Part shown: one piece after another, positions 1 to 8,952 of the stretch | Layout of the letters: the number at the start of each line of letters is the position of its first letter | Numbering within the stretch: the first letter of the stretch is position 1 | NCBI GenBank assembly: GCA_024636835.1 | Contig: JAGXGH010000028.1 | Span: 1 to 64,000 of the forward strand | Reading direction: 5' to 3' | Length of the DNA: 64,000 nucleotides | Source of the DNA: Verrucomicrobiales bacterium | GTDB taxonomy: Bacteria; Verrucomicrobiota; Verrucomicrobiia; Verrucomicrobiales; SLCJ01 | Position numbers and translations under genes: made by a program | The notes under the pieces: model-generated | The model's database searches: none | Told to the model about the DNA's origin: nothing | What the model saw: only the letters and a program-made list of their open reading frames with translations

Positions 1-1174
1 CCAATCCCGCGTAGAGTGATTCGAGTTGCTCGCGTTGGGCTGAGCTGGAGAATTTCTGTTCGATGGCGATCCGTCCTTCGCCTGCCATTTTCTGCCAAGA
101 GGCGGGGTCGTTGGCGAGCATGAGCGCGGCGTCCGCGAGCGCGGCTGCATCGCGTTCCGCAACGAGGACGCCGGAAACTCCGTTGACGATGGCCTCTGGA
201 ATACCGCCGTGGGTGGTGGCGAGTGAGGGAAGGCCTGATGCCATGGCTTCGAGTAAACTGTTTGGCACGCCCTCGACATTTCCGTCAGCTCCAGTCTCGC
301 TAGGGTGGAGAAAGAAGTGTGCCTTTTTGAGTCGATTGAGGAACGAAGCCTCAGAAATGAACCCGAGAAATTGCACGGATTCTGCAATCCCGAGTGCGTG
401 AGCTTGCGCCATCAGTTTACCCTTCATCGGGCCATCTCCTGCGATTTGAAGTTTTGCCTTCGGATACGATTCCAGAAATTTTGCGAATGCGCGGAGTGTT
501 GTCGGCAGGCCTTTTTTTGCGATGAGTCGACAGGCTTGCAGCCAAATGAACGCTCCATTATCGGGGAGTTCGCGAGGGATAAATGAGAAGGTATCCAGCG
601 GGATTGCGGTGCGGGAGAGGTGGAGTTTTTCCTTCGGGCATCCGAGTGCAGCGAGTTCGTCGAGAAGAGATTGCGAGCGTGCCAACACCGCGTCTGCGTG
701 TGCAAAAACGTCGAGCATGCATTGGCGCCATGCGGGGCGCTCCATGCCTACGCCGGCGTCCGCGCCATGGAAGGAAACGACCACAGGCATCGGCGATGAT
801 TTGATCAGAGGCAAAAGGTACATTGCCATGTGACCGAAGTAGATGTGTAGCACTTTTGCTCCGTGAATTTGTGCCGTGCGCAACATCTGCGCTTCTTCGC
901 TACGGGACAATTGCCACGGGATGTTGCGGAGTTGTTTGCACCAAAGGCGTCGAAAAAACCGCCAACGATATTTTGTCAGCACGGTAATCCATCGTTTGTG
1001 AAGATGGAAGGTTTTGCGATTCTCCCACTTGTGGGTCAGCACATGAGCGCGCCACCCTTGAAGACCGGTGATCTGTCGGTAGATGTGGCGCATCTCCGGC
1101 TTGCAGAAGGTGTGCACATAGCTGGCGACTACGGGGATGTTCCGCTTGGAAGTTGATGGTGAAGCTTCGTTCAT
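1..1174 (-). CDS. Glycosyltransferase family 4 protein (3' end cut by window edge)
   Basis: Reading the complement from an ATG at 1174 gives 391 uninterrupted codons that run off the left edge. The protein reads as a GT4 (GT-B fold) glycosyltransferase: an N-terminal domain with a VVVSFHGADAG stretch near residue 135, then the C-terminal nucleotide-sugar domain with LQIAGDGPMKGKL, a FHPS motif and the family signature EGVPNSLLEAMASGLP followed by GGIPEAI. GT4 enzymes are retaining transferases that move a sugar from an activated donor to a glycan or lipid. Acceptor and donor cannot be told. No signal peptide or membrane segment is seen, so it probably works on the cytoplasmic side of the membrane. 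The extreme C-terminus is missing. It lies divergent from the GYF_2 protein. Confidence 0.9.
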   Translation of the reverse strand, partial: MNEASPSTSKRNIPVVASYVHTFCKPEMRHIYRQITGLQGWRAHVLTHKWENRKTFHLHKRWITVLTKYRWRFFRRLWCKQLRNIPWQLSRSEEAQMLRTAQIHGAKVLHIYFGHMAMYLLPLIKSSPMPVVVSFHGADAGVGMERPAWRQCMLDVFAHADAVLARSQSLLDELAALGCPKEKLHLSRTAIPLDTFSFIPRELPDNGAFIWLQACRLIAKKGLPTTLRAFAKFLESYPKAKLQIAGDGPMKGKLMAQAHALGIAESVQFLGFISEASFLNRLKKAHFFLHPSETGADGNVEGVPNSLLEAMASGLPSLATTHGGIPEAIVNGVSGVLVAERDAAALADAALMLANDPASWQKMAGEGRIAIEQKFSSSAQREQLESLYAGL

Positions 1175-1293
1175 GAAGTGGGCGCTCTTGACATGCTTGC
1201 AGAGAATGCTGAGTATTATTGCTTAACCTTCAGTCGTGTATCAAGCTCTGATAGTCTTGGCACGGGAGTGGAAATCAACAAACAAAAATCAGC

Positions 1294-1776
1294 ATGGACC
1301 AATGGTATTACGTAGACGCGTCGGGTGAGCAGCAAGGCCCCGTGGATGATGCCCAGCTACAGCAGCTCGTTCAATCCGGAAAAGTTGCCGGATCCTCATT
1401 GGTATGGAAAACGGGAATGCCGGATTGGGTGTCGTACTCGTCGACTCAAACAGGTTCCCCTCCTCTCCCACCGTCTCAGGCGACCAATAACCCATATGCG
1501 ACTCCGGCAACTCGCACTCAGGTACCGGCGGGAATGAGCAAACCGGATAGTTACATGGTTCAATCCATCCTCGTGACTTTATTTTGCTGTCTGCCATTTG
1601 GGATCGTGGCGATAGTCAGTGCCAGTCAGGTAGACAGTAAATGGTCGGCTGGTGACTTTGAAGGGGCGAAGGTATCGAGCGATTCCGCAAAGAAGTGGAC
1701 CAATATATCGTTTTTCATCGGCCTTGTGGGCGCTGTGCTCTATTTCCTGTTAGTGGCAATTGCAGGTATACAATAG
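1294..1776 (+). CDS. GYF_2 domain - CD225/dispanin membrane protein
   Basis: This 160-residue protein starts with a GYF_2-type domain (residues 1-45, beginning MDQWYYVDASGEQQGPV and ending in the W-K-x-G-M-P-D-W pattern). A Pro-rich linker follows, then a CD225/dispanin-like C-terminus (about 85-160) with two membrane segments, the first containing CCLPFGIVAIVSASQV. The order GYF_2 then dispanin is a known bacterial combination; its role is not established, though membrane remodelling or localisation of partner proteins through proline-rich ligands has been suggested. The ATG at 1294 is preceded by an AT-rich leader without a clear Shine-Dalgarno site. The next gene, DUF2752, lies 63 bp downstream on the same strand and the two may be co-transcribed. 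Confidence 0.85.
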   Translation: MDQWYYVDASGEQQGPVDDAQLQQLVQSGKVAGSSLVWKTGMPDWVSYSSTQTGSPPLPPSQATNNPYATPATRTQVPAGMSKPDSYMVQSILVTLFCCLPFGIVAIVSASQVDSKWSAGDFEGAKVSSDSAKKWTNISFFIGLVGAVLYFLLVAIAGIQ

Positions 1777-1839
1777 TTCTCCAACAACCAACTTCACACC
1801 CACTCACTTCGGATATATACTAGGATCTGGTCAAATTCT

Positions 1840-2283
1840 ATGGCACCGCGATTATTGCCGCAGGGGTTGGCCACTGCTCGGGCTCGACTGACCTGCGTTG
1901 GTCTGTTTGCGCTCGTTGGCTTGGTGGGGACGATTTATCTCTGGCGATTCGACCCGGAGGAATCAGGCGCCGTTTTTGCACCTTGCTGGTTCCACCGTCT
2001 TAGCGGATTATTCTGTCCCGGATGTGGGGCGACTCGATCCGGTCATGCGCTGCTTCATGGACGGCTCATCGAGGCGGCGAGTTTCAATTTGTTCTTTGTT
2101 CTCGCAGCGGTGATTATTCCCATCGCACTGGCGAAGAAAATCCATATTTGGGTAGAAGGGAAACCACCCAGGCTTGCGGGTTCCGCTGCGCGCAGGTGGA
2201 TGTTCTGGATCCCATGGTTGGTGATTGCCTTTACCATCATGCGAAATCTTCCCTGGGCACCCTTCAGCTGGCTGGCACCTTAG
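1840..2283 (+). CDS. DUF2752 membrane protein
   Basis: A 147-residue membrane protein with three likely membrane segments. The central motif FCPGCGATRSGHALLHGR (about residues 57-74) is the hallmark of DUF2752, in which the CPGCGxTR cysteines sit between the first two helices. DUF2752 proteins are often found beside dispanin or GYF_2 genes, and the pair seen here with the upstream gene fits this. Function is unknown; a small membrane protein with conserved cysteines could bind metal or form a disulfide, but nothing in the sequence decides this. It converges on the AstE-like gene, leaving 41 bp between the two stops. Confidence 0.85.
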   Translation: MAPRLLPQGLATARARLTCVGLFALVGLVGTIYLWRFDPEESGAVFAPCWFHRLSGLFCPGCGATRSGHALLHGRLIEAASFNLFFVLAAVIIPIALAKKIHIWVEGKPPRLAGSAARRWMFWIPWLVIAFTIMRNLPWAPFSWLAP

Positions 2284-2324
2284 GGGCCTGTCCTCGTCCT
2301 AAGCCGAGGGATTTCACGAAATGT

Positions 2325-3440
2325 CTACTCGTTGCCGATGGGGTCGTAGTAGGGCGTCGGATCTGAATCAGCGAGTATGTGGTCGGCTGCTTGGGTGATG
2401 CGTTCTTCTACACGGCTGTGGAGTGAGCTGCTCGGTAGACCGATGTGGAACAAGGCATCACCTTCGTCGACGAGTGCTTGGGTGGTGCGCCCGATCACAA
2501 TGCCGTCGGAATCGGCGAGTAGTTTGGTTTCCTGGGTGGAGAATGGATCACCGATCGCGGCGATGAGGTCGCCCTGGGAAACCGCTTTGCCAAGGGGAAC
2601 CAAGGCACGGAACAAGCCGCCTGAGGGCGCGCGCAACCATGTGGATTGGGTGCACAAGGCGGACGGGTGTTTGCGTTTCAGATCGCTTTTGCGCTCATGC
2701 AGGATGCCCAGGGAGATGAGTACGCCAACGATACCTGCCACACCAAACTTCACCGCAGGAATGTCGATGTAGTTTGCCTCGCCGGCCTCATAAAGCACGG
2801 TTGAGATGCCGTAGAAAGTCAATGCGGCGCGCAACGACCCATCGCGTATCGGTGAGGGAAGAATGACTGGTGCGTTGAATGCTTTGCCCATGGCAAGAGC
2901 AACATCATCATCACCACAGATGCGTACCTGCGGGAGGTTGGTTCGGCCGTCCGCGGCGGTGTGTAGGTCGATACAGTGCGTGCACTTGAGCGCTACTTCG
3001 TGGAGGAATGTGTGGAGTAAACGCGCACCTAGCGAGCCCTTCTCGGCGCCGGGAAAGAGTCTGTTCAGATCGCGGCGGTCCGGCAGGTAGCGCGACCTGA
3101 TCAGGAACCCCGGTAGATTCACCACAGGGATGACTATCACATCACCGCGAAGCGTTGAGAGGCGCCGTGATGAAATCAACTGGCGGGCTATTTCTATACC
3201 ATTGAGTTCATTGCCATGAATGCCGCCGGTAACGAGCATGCGTGGTCCTGGTCGTTTGCCGCGGATTACATGGACGCGTAGCTTGGCAACGTCGTGCGAT
3301 ACCAGTTGGCCGAACGGGATGTCGATGATCTTGCGTTCACCGGGTTTGATTTCTATGCCGTTGATGATCAGCGGCGCATCGAAATCGTAGGGTTGCTTGA
3401 GAGTTTTCGCCAAGGCGCGTGTGATGAAGTTGGAAGCCAA
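2325..3440 (-). CDS. Succinylglutamate desuccinylase/aspartoacylase-like zinc hydrolase
   Basis: The 371-residue protein carries the M14-like AstE/AspA fold: TGGIHGNELNG near residues 71-81 gives zinc ligands H75 and E78, and IDLHTA near 158 gives the third ligand, H160. DRRDLNRLFPG (121-131) is the family's substrate arginine/asparagine segment. The C-terminal third (from about 265) is the beta-barrel often seen in this branch (PSGGLFRALVPLG...VSQGDLIA). Family members hydrolyse an amide bond between an acyl group and an amino acid, or trim a peptide-like ligand. The specific substrate is not evident; no arginine-catabolism genes are nearby, so a true AstE role is unlikely. No signal peptide. 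The SH3 lipoprotein gene lies just upstream on the same strand. Confidence 0.88.
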   Translation of the reverse strand: MASNFITRALAKTLKQPYDFDAPLIINGIEIKPGERKIIDIPFGQLVSHDVAKLRVHVIRGKRPGPRMLVTGGIHGNELNGIEIARQLISSRRLSTLRGDVIVIPVVNLPGFLIRSRYLPDRRDLNRLFPGAEKGSLGARLLHTFLHEVALKCTHCIDLHTAADGRTNLPQVRICGDDDVALAMGKAFNAPVILPSPIRDGSLRAALTFYGISTVLYEAGEANYIDIPAVKFGVAGIVGVLISLGILHERKSDLKRKHPSALCTQSTWLRAPSGGLFRALVPLGKAVSQGDLIAAIGDPFSTQETKLLADSDGIVIGRTTQALVDEGDALFHIGLPSSSLHSRVEERITQAADHILADSDPTPYYDPIGNE

Positions 3441-3482
3441 ATTATACTTACTTGCTTGGTAGCGCTGGATGACGAGGTTCTC

Positions 3483-3998
3483 CTAGAAGTTGTCGAGGTC
3501 GATCATTTCAGGATCTTGAGCAGGTGGTGACGTTGGGGTGTTTGGTTGGTCTTGTGGATCAGGAGTTGGTGGGATCACATCGGTGCGTTGGTTTCCACCA
3601 CCGAAGCGGTTGCCGTATTGGTCCGGCACGCGATTACCTCCGTAGCCGCCAGTGTATCCGCTGTTACCTTGGACGATATCGCTGTTGTTCATGTATCCCA
3701 CCGTGCCGTCCATTAGTCGCACTTCGGTGAAGCGGCCGTCTTTGCGGAGGATGGTGAGAGTTTCACCCGCGCTTAGTGAGCGGATTGGATTCGGGATGGT
3801 GCCAGTGGTTTGGGATTCCACCAGTGGGTTATTGGCGAAAAGTTCTGCACCATTTGTGGCCACGCTTGGTGCGACGTTTACCGGTGAACGATTACCAGAA
3901 AATCGGTTATGCCTGGGTTCTGGGAGAGGTTGGCATGAGGAGAGAACAGTGACACCGAGCGCGGACCCGAGAAGGAGAATGAGGACGTGATTAGACAT
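3483..3998 (-). CDS. SH3-domain lipoprotein
   Basis: Starting at the ATG at 3998, the protein has a clean lipoprotein signal (MSNHVLILLLGSALGV...LSSC, Cys at residue 22), whereas the reading frame extended upstream to 4052 would place 18 polar residues before it; I therefore prefer 3998. The mature part holds one bacterial SH3-like domain (about residues 58-110: SLSAGETLTILRKDGRFTEVRLMDGTVGYMNNSDI). The C-terminus is a low-complexity tail of Gly/Asn and then Pro/Gln/Thr with QPNTPTSPPAQDP. It is predicted to sit on the periplasmic face of a membrane and may bind peptidoglycan or a protein partner. It is 42 bp from the downstream hydrolase gene, so an operon is possible. Confidence 0.75.
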   Translation of the reverse strand: MSNHVLILLLGSALGVTVLSSCQPLPEPRHNRFSGNRSPVNVAPSVATNGAELFANNPLVESQTTGTIPNPIRSLSAGETLTILRKDGRFTEVRLMDGTVGYMNNSDIVQGNSGYTGGYGGNRVPDQYGNRFGGGNQRTDVIPPTPDPQDQPNTPTSPPAQDPEMIDLDNF

Positions 3999-4097
3999 TG
4001 CAGAACTTCGTGTTGATTCAGCCAGGCGCTCGTTGAGGTAAACGATACGCAATTGATTTAAAGAATACTCCGTTCAGGCGCTTCTAGCAAGCCGTTG

Positions 4098-5000
4098 CTA
4101 TGCGTCGTTGGATTTTGCCAATTCGCTGCGCAAGTATTCCCGCAGAGCGACTTGCCATCCTCGCGGTGTCACGCCGGTAAGTTCGGCAAATTTCACCGTC
4201 GCCATTGCCGTGTGCATTGGGCGGGGGGCGATGAAGCGGTCCATCTGAAAAAGCTCGATCGGTTTGAGATCGCTGCACTTCAAGACGACGCCCTCGGCCT
4301 CGGCAATGCTGAGTACCGCTTGTCCGTAGTCGAACCAACTGCATGACCCAGAGTTGCATAAATGGAGCACTCCATGGGCGTTTTCATTGTCGAAAAGCAG
4401 TTCAAGATACTGGGCAAAATCTTCGCTGTAGCATGGGCACGACCACTTGTCATCGATCGCTTCGACCACCTCGCGTTCGCACGCCCATTGGAGGACCATG
4501 TCCGGAAAGCTTGGTCGGTCTGGACCGAATACCCATGACGTCCGGATAATGAGACCGTGTTCGCCAAGTGCTGCGAGCACCGCGTTCTCACCGTCGAGTT
4601 TTGTTTGTCCGTAGATACCGGTCGGCTCGGTGGCATCGCCTTCGTGACGTAGTCCGGGGCTGGCACCGTCGTAGACGTAGTCGGTGCTGATGTGAAACAT
4701 ACGCGCACCCTTGTTGCGGCAAATTTCAGCCACACGAGCGGGTCCGGTGGTATTGGCCCGCTTCGCTGTCTCGGGGTGTTGTTCGCAGGCGTCGACATTG
4801 GTCATCGCTGCGGCATTGATGACCAGATCAAATTCAAGACCGATTAGCGCGGAGTCGATACTGGCAAGATCGGCCAGATCGAGTTCTTTACGTCCAAAAC
4901 TGGTGACCGTGTAGCGTGGATTCGAAGAATAACGTCGGGTGAGCGCCGAGCCTATGCGCCCGCGACCTCCGATAATGACGATGTTTTTTGTTTCTTCCAT
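4098..5000 (-). CDS. RmlD-like NAD(P)-dependent sugar reductase
   Basis: A 300-residue short-chain dehydrogenase of the extended RmlD (dTDP-4-dehydrorhamnose reductase) type. It shows the nucleotide-binding GGRGRIGSAL near residues 11-20, VINAAAMTNVDACE (60-73) which is close to the RmlD consensus, the STDYVYDG motif (105-112) and the catalytic YGQTK (Y130, K134). RmlD completes dTDP-L-rhamnose synthesis; no rmlA, rmlB or rmlC is in the window, so it could instead reduce another nucleotide sugar. The adjacent glycosyltransferase on the same strand supports a role in surface polysaccharide formation. Nothing indicates a membrane segment. The C-terminal part carries the expected MHTAMATVKFAELTG-like substrate region. 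Confidence 0.85.
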   Translation of the reverse strand: MEETKNIVIIGGRGRIGSALTRRYSSNPRYTVTSFGRKELDLADLASIDSALIGLEFDLVINAAAMTNVDACEQHPETAKRANTTGPARVAEICRNKGARMFHISTDYVYDGASPGLRHEGDATEPTGIYGQTKLDGENAVLAALGEHGLIIRTSWVFGPDRPSFPDMVLQWACEREVVEAIDDKWSCPCYSEDFAQYLELLFDNENAHGVLHLCNSGSCSWFDYGQAVLSIAEAEGVVLKCSDLKPIELFQMDRFIAPRPMHTAMATVKFAELTGVTPRGWQVALREYLRSELAKSNDA

Positions 5001-5082
5001 GAATAAACTTTACGCCTCGACGTTCACGGAACACGCAACGCTTCGCAACCGAAATCAGGCAGAGAAAACCGCCACTTGTCCG

Positions 5083-6858
5083 CTAGCGCTCAACCTCTTC
5101 GACCGGCACGCAGACCAGCAACTCTACCCAACTCGTCTTGGCGGCATTGTAGCCGGTGACGACGTAGAACTCCATTTCATTGAGCGGAAGTTGTGAACGC
5201 ACGGCTTGAAGAACGGACTCGCGGTCATCCTCCGTAGGGACAAGGTCGGTAGGCGTTTTACCTTCACCGAGTTGCTCGATCATGTTGTTAGCGGTCCACT
5301 CGCGAAGCATCAGAACACCGGCGCGCGGACGTTTTTCGTAGCGGCTCTTGGCCAACCACTTCATGGCGTCGCGGCTCTTTTTGTTCATCCGCCATCCTTT
5401 GTCGGTGTAGAACACGAGCGAGGGTTCGGAGTATCCGTTACTGGCGATGAACTCGGTGCCCTTCGGCACCTTGGCGAGTTGCTCCATGACAAGCACGGTC
5501 GGGTGGATGGCACGAATTTGGGCGGAGAGCTGAGCGGCGATCAAACTACATCCGATGACACCGAGCACGGTGGGCGTGAGTTTTCCAAACGCGGCAAACC
5601 CGGAGGCAACAGCTGCTGTGAGAAGCAAGACACCGGCGGTGAGCATCAGTGCGCTGAGTCCGGCAGGGCCGTCGACGAGCGGCGTCCATTGCGACCCGAG
5701 GGCGACGGCTCCGCCAAGTGTGGCGATGAGCACGACGACGAATCCGGCGAAAATCTTCGTGGACTTGCTGCGGGGTAACGGAATCGTGCCGGCCCTCATT
5801 AGTAAAAGGAAAAACGCGGGGAACCCAGGCATCACGTAGTGAGGGAGTTGGGTGGAGTAGAAAGCAAAAACGAGATAGGGAGCGGCAAGCCAACCGAGAA
5901 GGAAGGCATTGCTCCCATTGCGGTGCGTCCATTTTTCTTCGTCCTTGTCCTTTTTGAATGCGGCGGGAATGAGCACGCTCCATGGCAGAAGGCTGATCAG
6001 CGCGGTGGCGAGGTAGTAAACACCGGGGATGGTTTTCCGACCGTTGAAGGATTCCGTACCACGTTCGACGACGTGTTTGCCTAGGCCTTCGTTGGCGAAT
6101 TCACCCTTGGTTTCGATCAGTGCGGGGATTCCCCAGAGTCCGATACCGACGAGGAATAGAATCACCAAGCTGATGGGTTGAAGGCGTGCCCAGGGTAGTT
6201 TTTTGCCGCGTCCAAAAACGAATCGCGTGAGAACCAGACCCAAGCCCGGTGTAATAATCGCGATGGGGCCCTTGGCGAGGAATCCGAAGACCATCGCGCC
6301 GAGGAGCATCCACCACCAGCGGTTGAAGCGCTTGTGGGCGTGTGGGTCGTCATCGGGTGCGAGTAACAATCGCGCCAGCGCGTAGCCGGTCGCCATCACG
6401 GCGAGAATCATCGGCATGTCGGCGACGCAGAGTCGGCTGTGGATGAGAACTTGGAACGACGTTAGCCAGGCGATGCCGGCGAGCAGTCCGGCACGGGGTG
6501 AGAAGAGAAACCGCCCGAGCGCGGCGATGAGGATGGCGGTGAGCAGTGCGGCTTCCACGGAGTGGAGACGAGCGGCGAGTTCGGATTTACCGCCGAGCAG
6601 GGTGTAGTGAACGCGCATCCACCAATACGAGAGCGGCGGTTTGTCGAAGCGATACTCATCGTTGAAGTAGGGGATGAGTAAGGTGTCGCGTTCGATCATT
6701 TCCTGGGTCGCTTGAGCGAAACGCGGTTCGTCTCTATCCATCAGCGGAAGGCTCGACGTTGCAGGAAGCAGCGTCAGTGCCGCCAGAAGAACGAGGATCA
6801 GATTGGTGCCCAGCGGGCGCAGCCAGAAGCTGGTCGAATGCGAGGAAATGTCAGCCAT
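5083..6858 (-). CDS. GT39/ArnT-like membrane glycosyltransferase
   Basis: A 591-residue polytopic membrane protein, with about 11-12 hydrophobic segments in the first 440 residues and a soluble C-terminal domain. The first periplasmic loop reads LPLMDRDEPRFAQATQEM, with the acidic D41/D43/E44 cluster that is the catalytic signature of the PMT/ArnT (GT39/GT83) superfamily, followed by FDKPPLSYWWMRVHYTLLGG. These enzymes transfer sugars from polyprenyl-phosphate carriers to lipids or proteins on the outer face of the inner membrane. The acceptor cannot be named. The gene ends 82 bp before the RmlD-like gene on the same strand, suggesting that donor synthesis and transfer are linked. Confidence 0.87.
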   Translation of the reverse strand: MADISSHSTSFWLRPLGTNLILVLLAALTLLPATSSLPLMDRDEPRFAQATQEMIERDTLLIPYFNDEYRFDKPPLSYWWMRVHYTLLGGKSELAARLHSVEAALLTAILIAALGRFLFSPRAGLLAGIAWLTSFQVLIHSRLCVADMPMILAVMATGYALARLLLAPDDDPHAHKRFNRWWWMLLGAMVFGFLAKGPIAIITPGLGLVLTRFVFGRGKKLPWARLQPISLVILFLVGIGLWGIPALIETKGEFANEGLGKHVVERGTESFNGRKTIPGVYYLATALISLLPWSVLIPAAFKKDKDEEKWTHRNGSNAFLLGWLAAPYLVFAFYSTQLPHYVMPGFPAFFLLLMRAGTIPLPRSKSTKIFAGFVVVLIATLGGAVALGSQWTPLVDGPAGLSALMLTAGVLLLTAAVASGFAAFGKLTPTVLGVIGCSLIAAQLSAQIRAIHPTVLVMEQLAKVPKGTEFIASNGYSEPSLVFYTDKGWRMNKKSRDAMKWLAKSRYEKRPRAGVLMLREWTANNMIEQLGEGKTPTDLVPTEDDRESVLQAVRSQLPLNEMEFYVVTGYNAAKTSWVELLVCVPVEEVER

Positions 6859-7247
6859 ACGTCTGCAAACATGGCGCGACTCAGGCGATGGGTAAAGTGA
6901 GGAAAGTTACAAGGAACAAGGAATAAGCATTCAGGGTGAGGGGGAGTGCTTCACACGCCCGGAGAACCGATACTTCTGTCGGTTCGGTGCGATTTGGAGT
7001 TGCCGTAAATCGTGCGCGCACCTGTTGCCTCACCGCACTCGATGGACAGGCATGTCCATACCCCGTTGGATCAATGCCTGGAGGGACGCTTTGCAAGCGT
7101 TCGTCGCGTAAAGGGGCTGCGCCCCCACGCGATTTGGTGGCGGTGAAGGAAAATCACGGACGACGTGGAAGTCGTCCCTGCCGTGGGCGTGGACCAAACT
7201 CTGACGAATTCGGCTACGTAAACGGTGGAAACAATAATGTGTTGAGG
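6859..7247. repeat. Intergenic stretch with a run of perfect hairpins
   Basis: No gene is credible here. Several perfect or near-perfect inverted repeats follow one another: 6964-6985 (7-bp arms around tacttctg), 7086-7100 (ACGCTT-tgc-AAGCGT), 7105-7131 (CGCG and GGGGC-tgc-GCCCC nested) and 7158-7177 (GGACGAC-gtggaa-GTCGTCC). None is followed by a T run, so intrinsic termination is not indicated. The stretch looks like decayed REP-type or other extragenic palindromes lying between two genes of the same strand. Confidence 0.6.
7206..7219 (+). repeat. 14-bp direct repeat, copy 1 (flanks SEC-C gene)
   Basis: GAATTCGGCTACGT occurs here, just beyond the 3' end of the SEC-C gene, and again at 8921-8934 upstream of its start, in the same orientation. 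The sequences next to the two copies differ, so only these 14 bases are shared. Confidence 0.6.
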
Positions 7248-8696
7248 CTATTTCTGACAGCAACGTTTGTATTTTTTGCCGGAACCGCACGGGCATGGGG
7301 CGTTGCGTGAGATTTTTTGTGTGTCGCGGTGATGGGGTTCGATGGGATGGCTGAAGGGGGCGTCGTCGAAGTTGTGGTTGGTGAAGGAGGGGAGTGCGGA
7401 CTTGTTGTTTGCCAGGTTGTCGCGATGAATCTGTGAAAGGAGGTTTTTGAGATCTTTGAAGTGTCGCGAGAGGTTCAAGCGTTTGCCGTTTTGCTCCGCT
7501 TCTTTGGCGGTTTCCATGATGTCGGCGATCAGGGCGATGAGCGCGACGTGTTCCGGAGGCAGTTCCTCGTGGTTTGAAATATCAGCCCAGTGGGTGATTC
7601 CGCCGAGAAGCCTGAGCAGCCAGATGACGAGGACCTGTAGTTCCTCTTCATCCGGTTTCTTGCTGACGGGGATGGGGATGTCACCCGATGCCAATTCGCG
7701 GATGATAGCGTTGTGCAAATCCATCAAGGTCCGCATGAAGAACGAGGCGTCGTCTTCGTTTTCCCAAGTGGGGGTGTAAGCATCCTCGCCGGGGTTGTTG
7801 TCCCAGATCAAGGGGTAGTATTGCGATGGAGGGATGGCTATGGGTGACAGCAGGATGCCAGTGAGAAATGCATGAAGCTCGAAGAGAGACAATAGGGAAC
7901 AATCTCTTTGGTAGAGCTTGAGCAGGTAGTCGAAGCGTTCGACGATGGTTGCATCATCAGGAAGCGGCCCGAGGTGTTCCTTGGTGGCGAGGTGATATTC
8001 CTTTTCTTCGAGATCGTTTAGATTTGGTAATTCGGAGGTGCGTCCTTCCCTCAGGCCAAGGGCTACTTCCACCTCTTCGAGATCGCCGCAAATATTGATG
8101 ACAGTGAGGTGGGCGTCGTAGCAGGTGCGGATGGCGTCGATCTCGGAGGCGGCATCGAGATCGAGCAGGCTGGCGATGATTAAACCGTTGAGGTTACGGG
8201 TGAAGTGTTTCTGCGTCAGGTAGTCAGAGAATGCCTGGATGATGGCTTCGGTCGCGATGCCATTTTTGGCTATTTCGCAGAGTATATCGGGGCAGGACAA
8301 ACGGGCGTTTTCGTCGAGTTCCTGGTTGTTCAGCATATCGAGGGTGGGCGCGACAGCGGGCTCACCGTAATGCGGGAGAATATTCAGGATATCATCGGAC
8401 AAGAAGTCTTCTTCAGCTTGGATGTAGTAGGATAGGATCAGATCGAGGAAGATGGGAATATGGGAGGGATCCTGCAATTCCGCCAATAGGCGGTAGGCGT
8501 GGATGGAGGCGTCGTAATATGCTTCATCAGCCTCTTGTATATCCGGATTCTCAAGGTGCTCTTGCTGCGCGATGGCGATGAGATCCGCCGCGTCGGACGC
8601 GCTGAGTTCGAGATTCTTCAGTGCAGTGGACGAGCCGGGTAGCCAGTCGTATGCGGGTGGATCAAGGGTGAGTAGTTTATCGAGCGTTTTTTGCAT
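7248..8696 (-). CDS. SEC-C motif protein with helical-repeat (DUF1186-like) body
   Basis: A 482-residue soluble protein that ends in ISRNAPCPCGSGKKYKRCC, a canonical SEC-C zinc-binding motif (CxCxGxxxKYKxCC). The body is acidic and helical; residues about 75-170 (PIFLDLILSYYIQAEEDF...YGEPAVAPTLDML) resemble the HEAT-like repeats of DUF1186 proteins that often carry a SEC-C tail. SEC-C motifs were first described at the SecA C-terminus, where they bind zinc and contact SecB or ribosomes; in standalone proteins they are thought to direct binding to ribosomes or nascent chains. No catalytic motif is visible. The gene stands alone, flanked by hairpin-rich spacers and by a 14-bp direct repeat on each side. 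Confidence 0.75.
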   Translation of the reverse strand: MQKTLDKLLTLDPPAYDWLPGSSTALKNLELSASDAADLIAIAQQEHLENPDIQEADEAYYDASIHAYRLLAELQDPSHIPIFLDLILSYYIQAEEDFLSDDILNILPHYGEPAVAPTLDMLNNQELDENARLSCPDILCEIAKNGIATEAIIQAFSDYLTQKHFTRNLNGLIIASLLDLDAASEIDAIRTCYDAHLTVINICGDLEEVEVALGLREGRTSELPNLNDLEEKEYHLATKEHLGPLPDDATIVERFDYLLKLYQRDCSLLSLFELHAFLTGILLSPIAIPPSQYYPLIWDNNPGEDAYTPTWENEDDASFFMRTLMDLHNAIIRELASGDIPIPVSKKPDEEELQVLVIWLLRLLGGITHWADISNHEELPPEHVALIALIADIMETAKEAEQNGKRLNLSRHFKDLKNLLSQIHRDNLANNKSALPSFTNHNFDDAPFSHPIEPHHRDTQKISRNAPCPCGSGKKYKRCCQK

Positions 8697-8920
8697 GGAA
8701 TGCTAGCGGATTGCTGATGGTGTTTGTCGTGTCGAGGGTAAGAATATTTAGCGACGTGAGTGCGACAGGCGAGAGACAATGTGATAAATTATGGACAATG
8801 ATATCTGTTTGGTTGCGTTTGGGATCATATCGACCTCAGACGTAATATTTCGTAGCTGCATTGGTGACAATGCGGGTGTGGTGTGAACTGCGGAGTAATG
8901 CGCCGATCAAATTACGTGGT

Positions 8921-8934
8921 GAATTCGGCTACGT
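8921..8934 (+). repeat. 14-bp direct repeat, copy 2 (flanks SEC-C gene)
   Basis: Second copy of GAATTCGGCTACGT, 225 bp upstream of the SEC-C start codon, in the same orientation as the copy at 7206-7219. It overlaps a local 17-bp tandem duplication, so it could also have arisen locally. Confidence 0.6.
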
Positions 8935-8952
8935 GGTGAATGCCGCGTAGTC

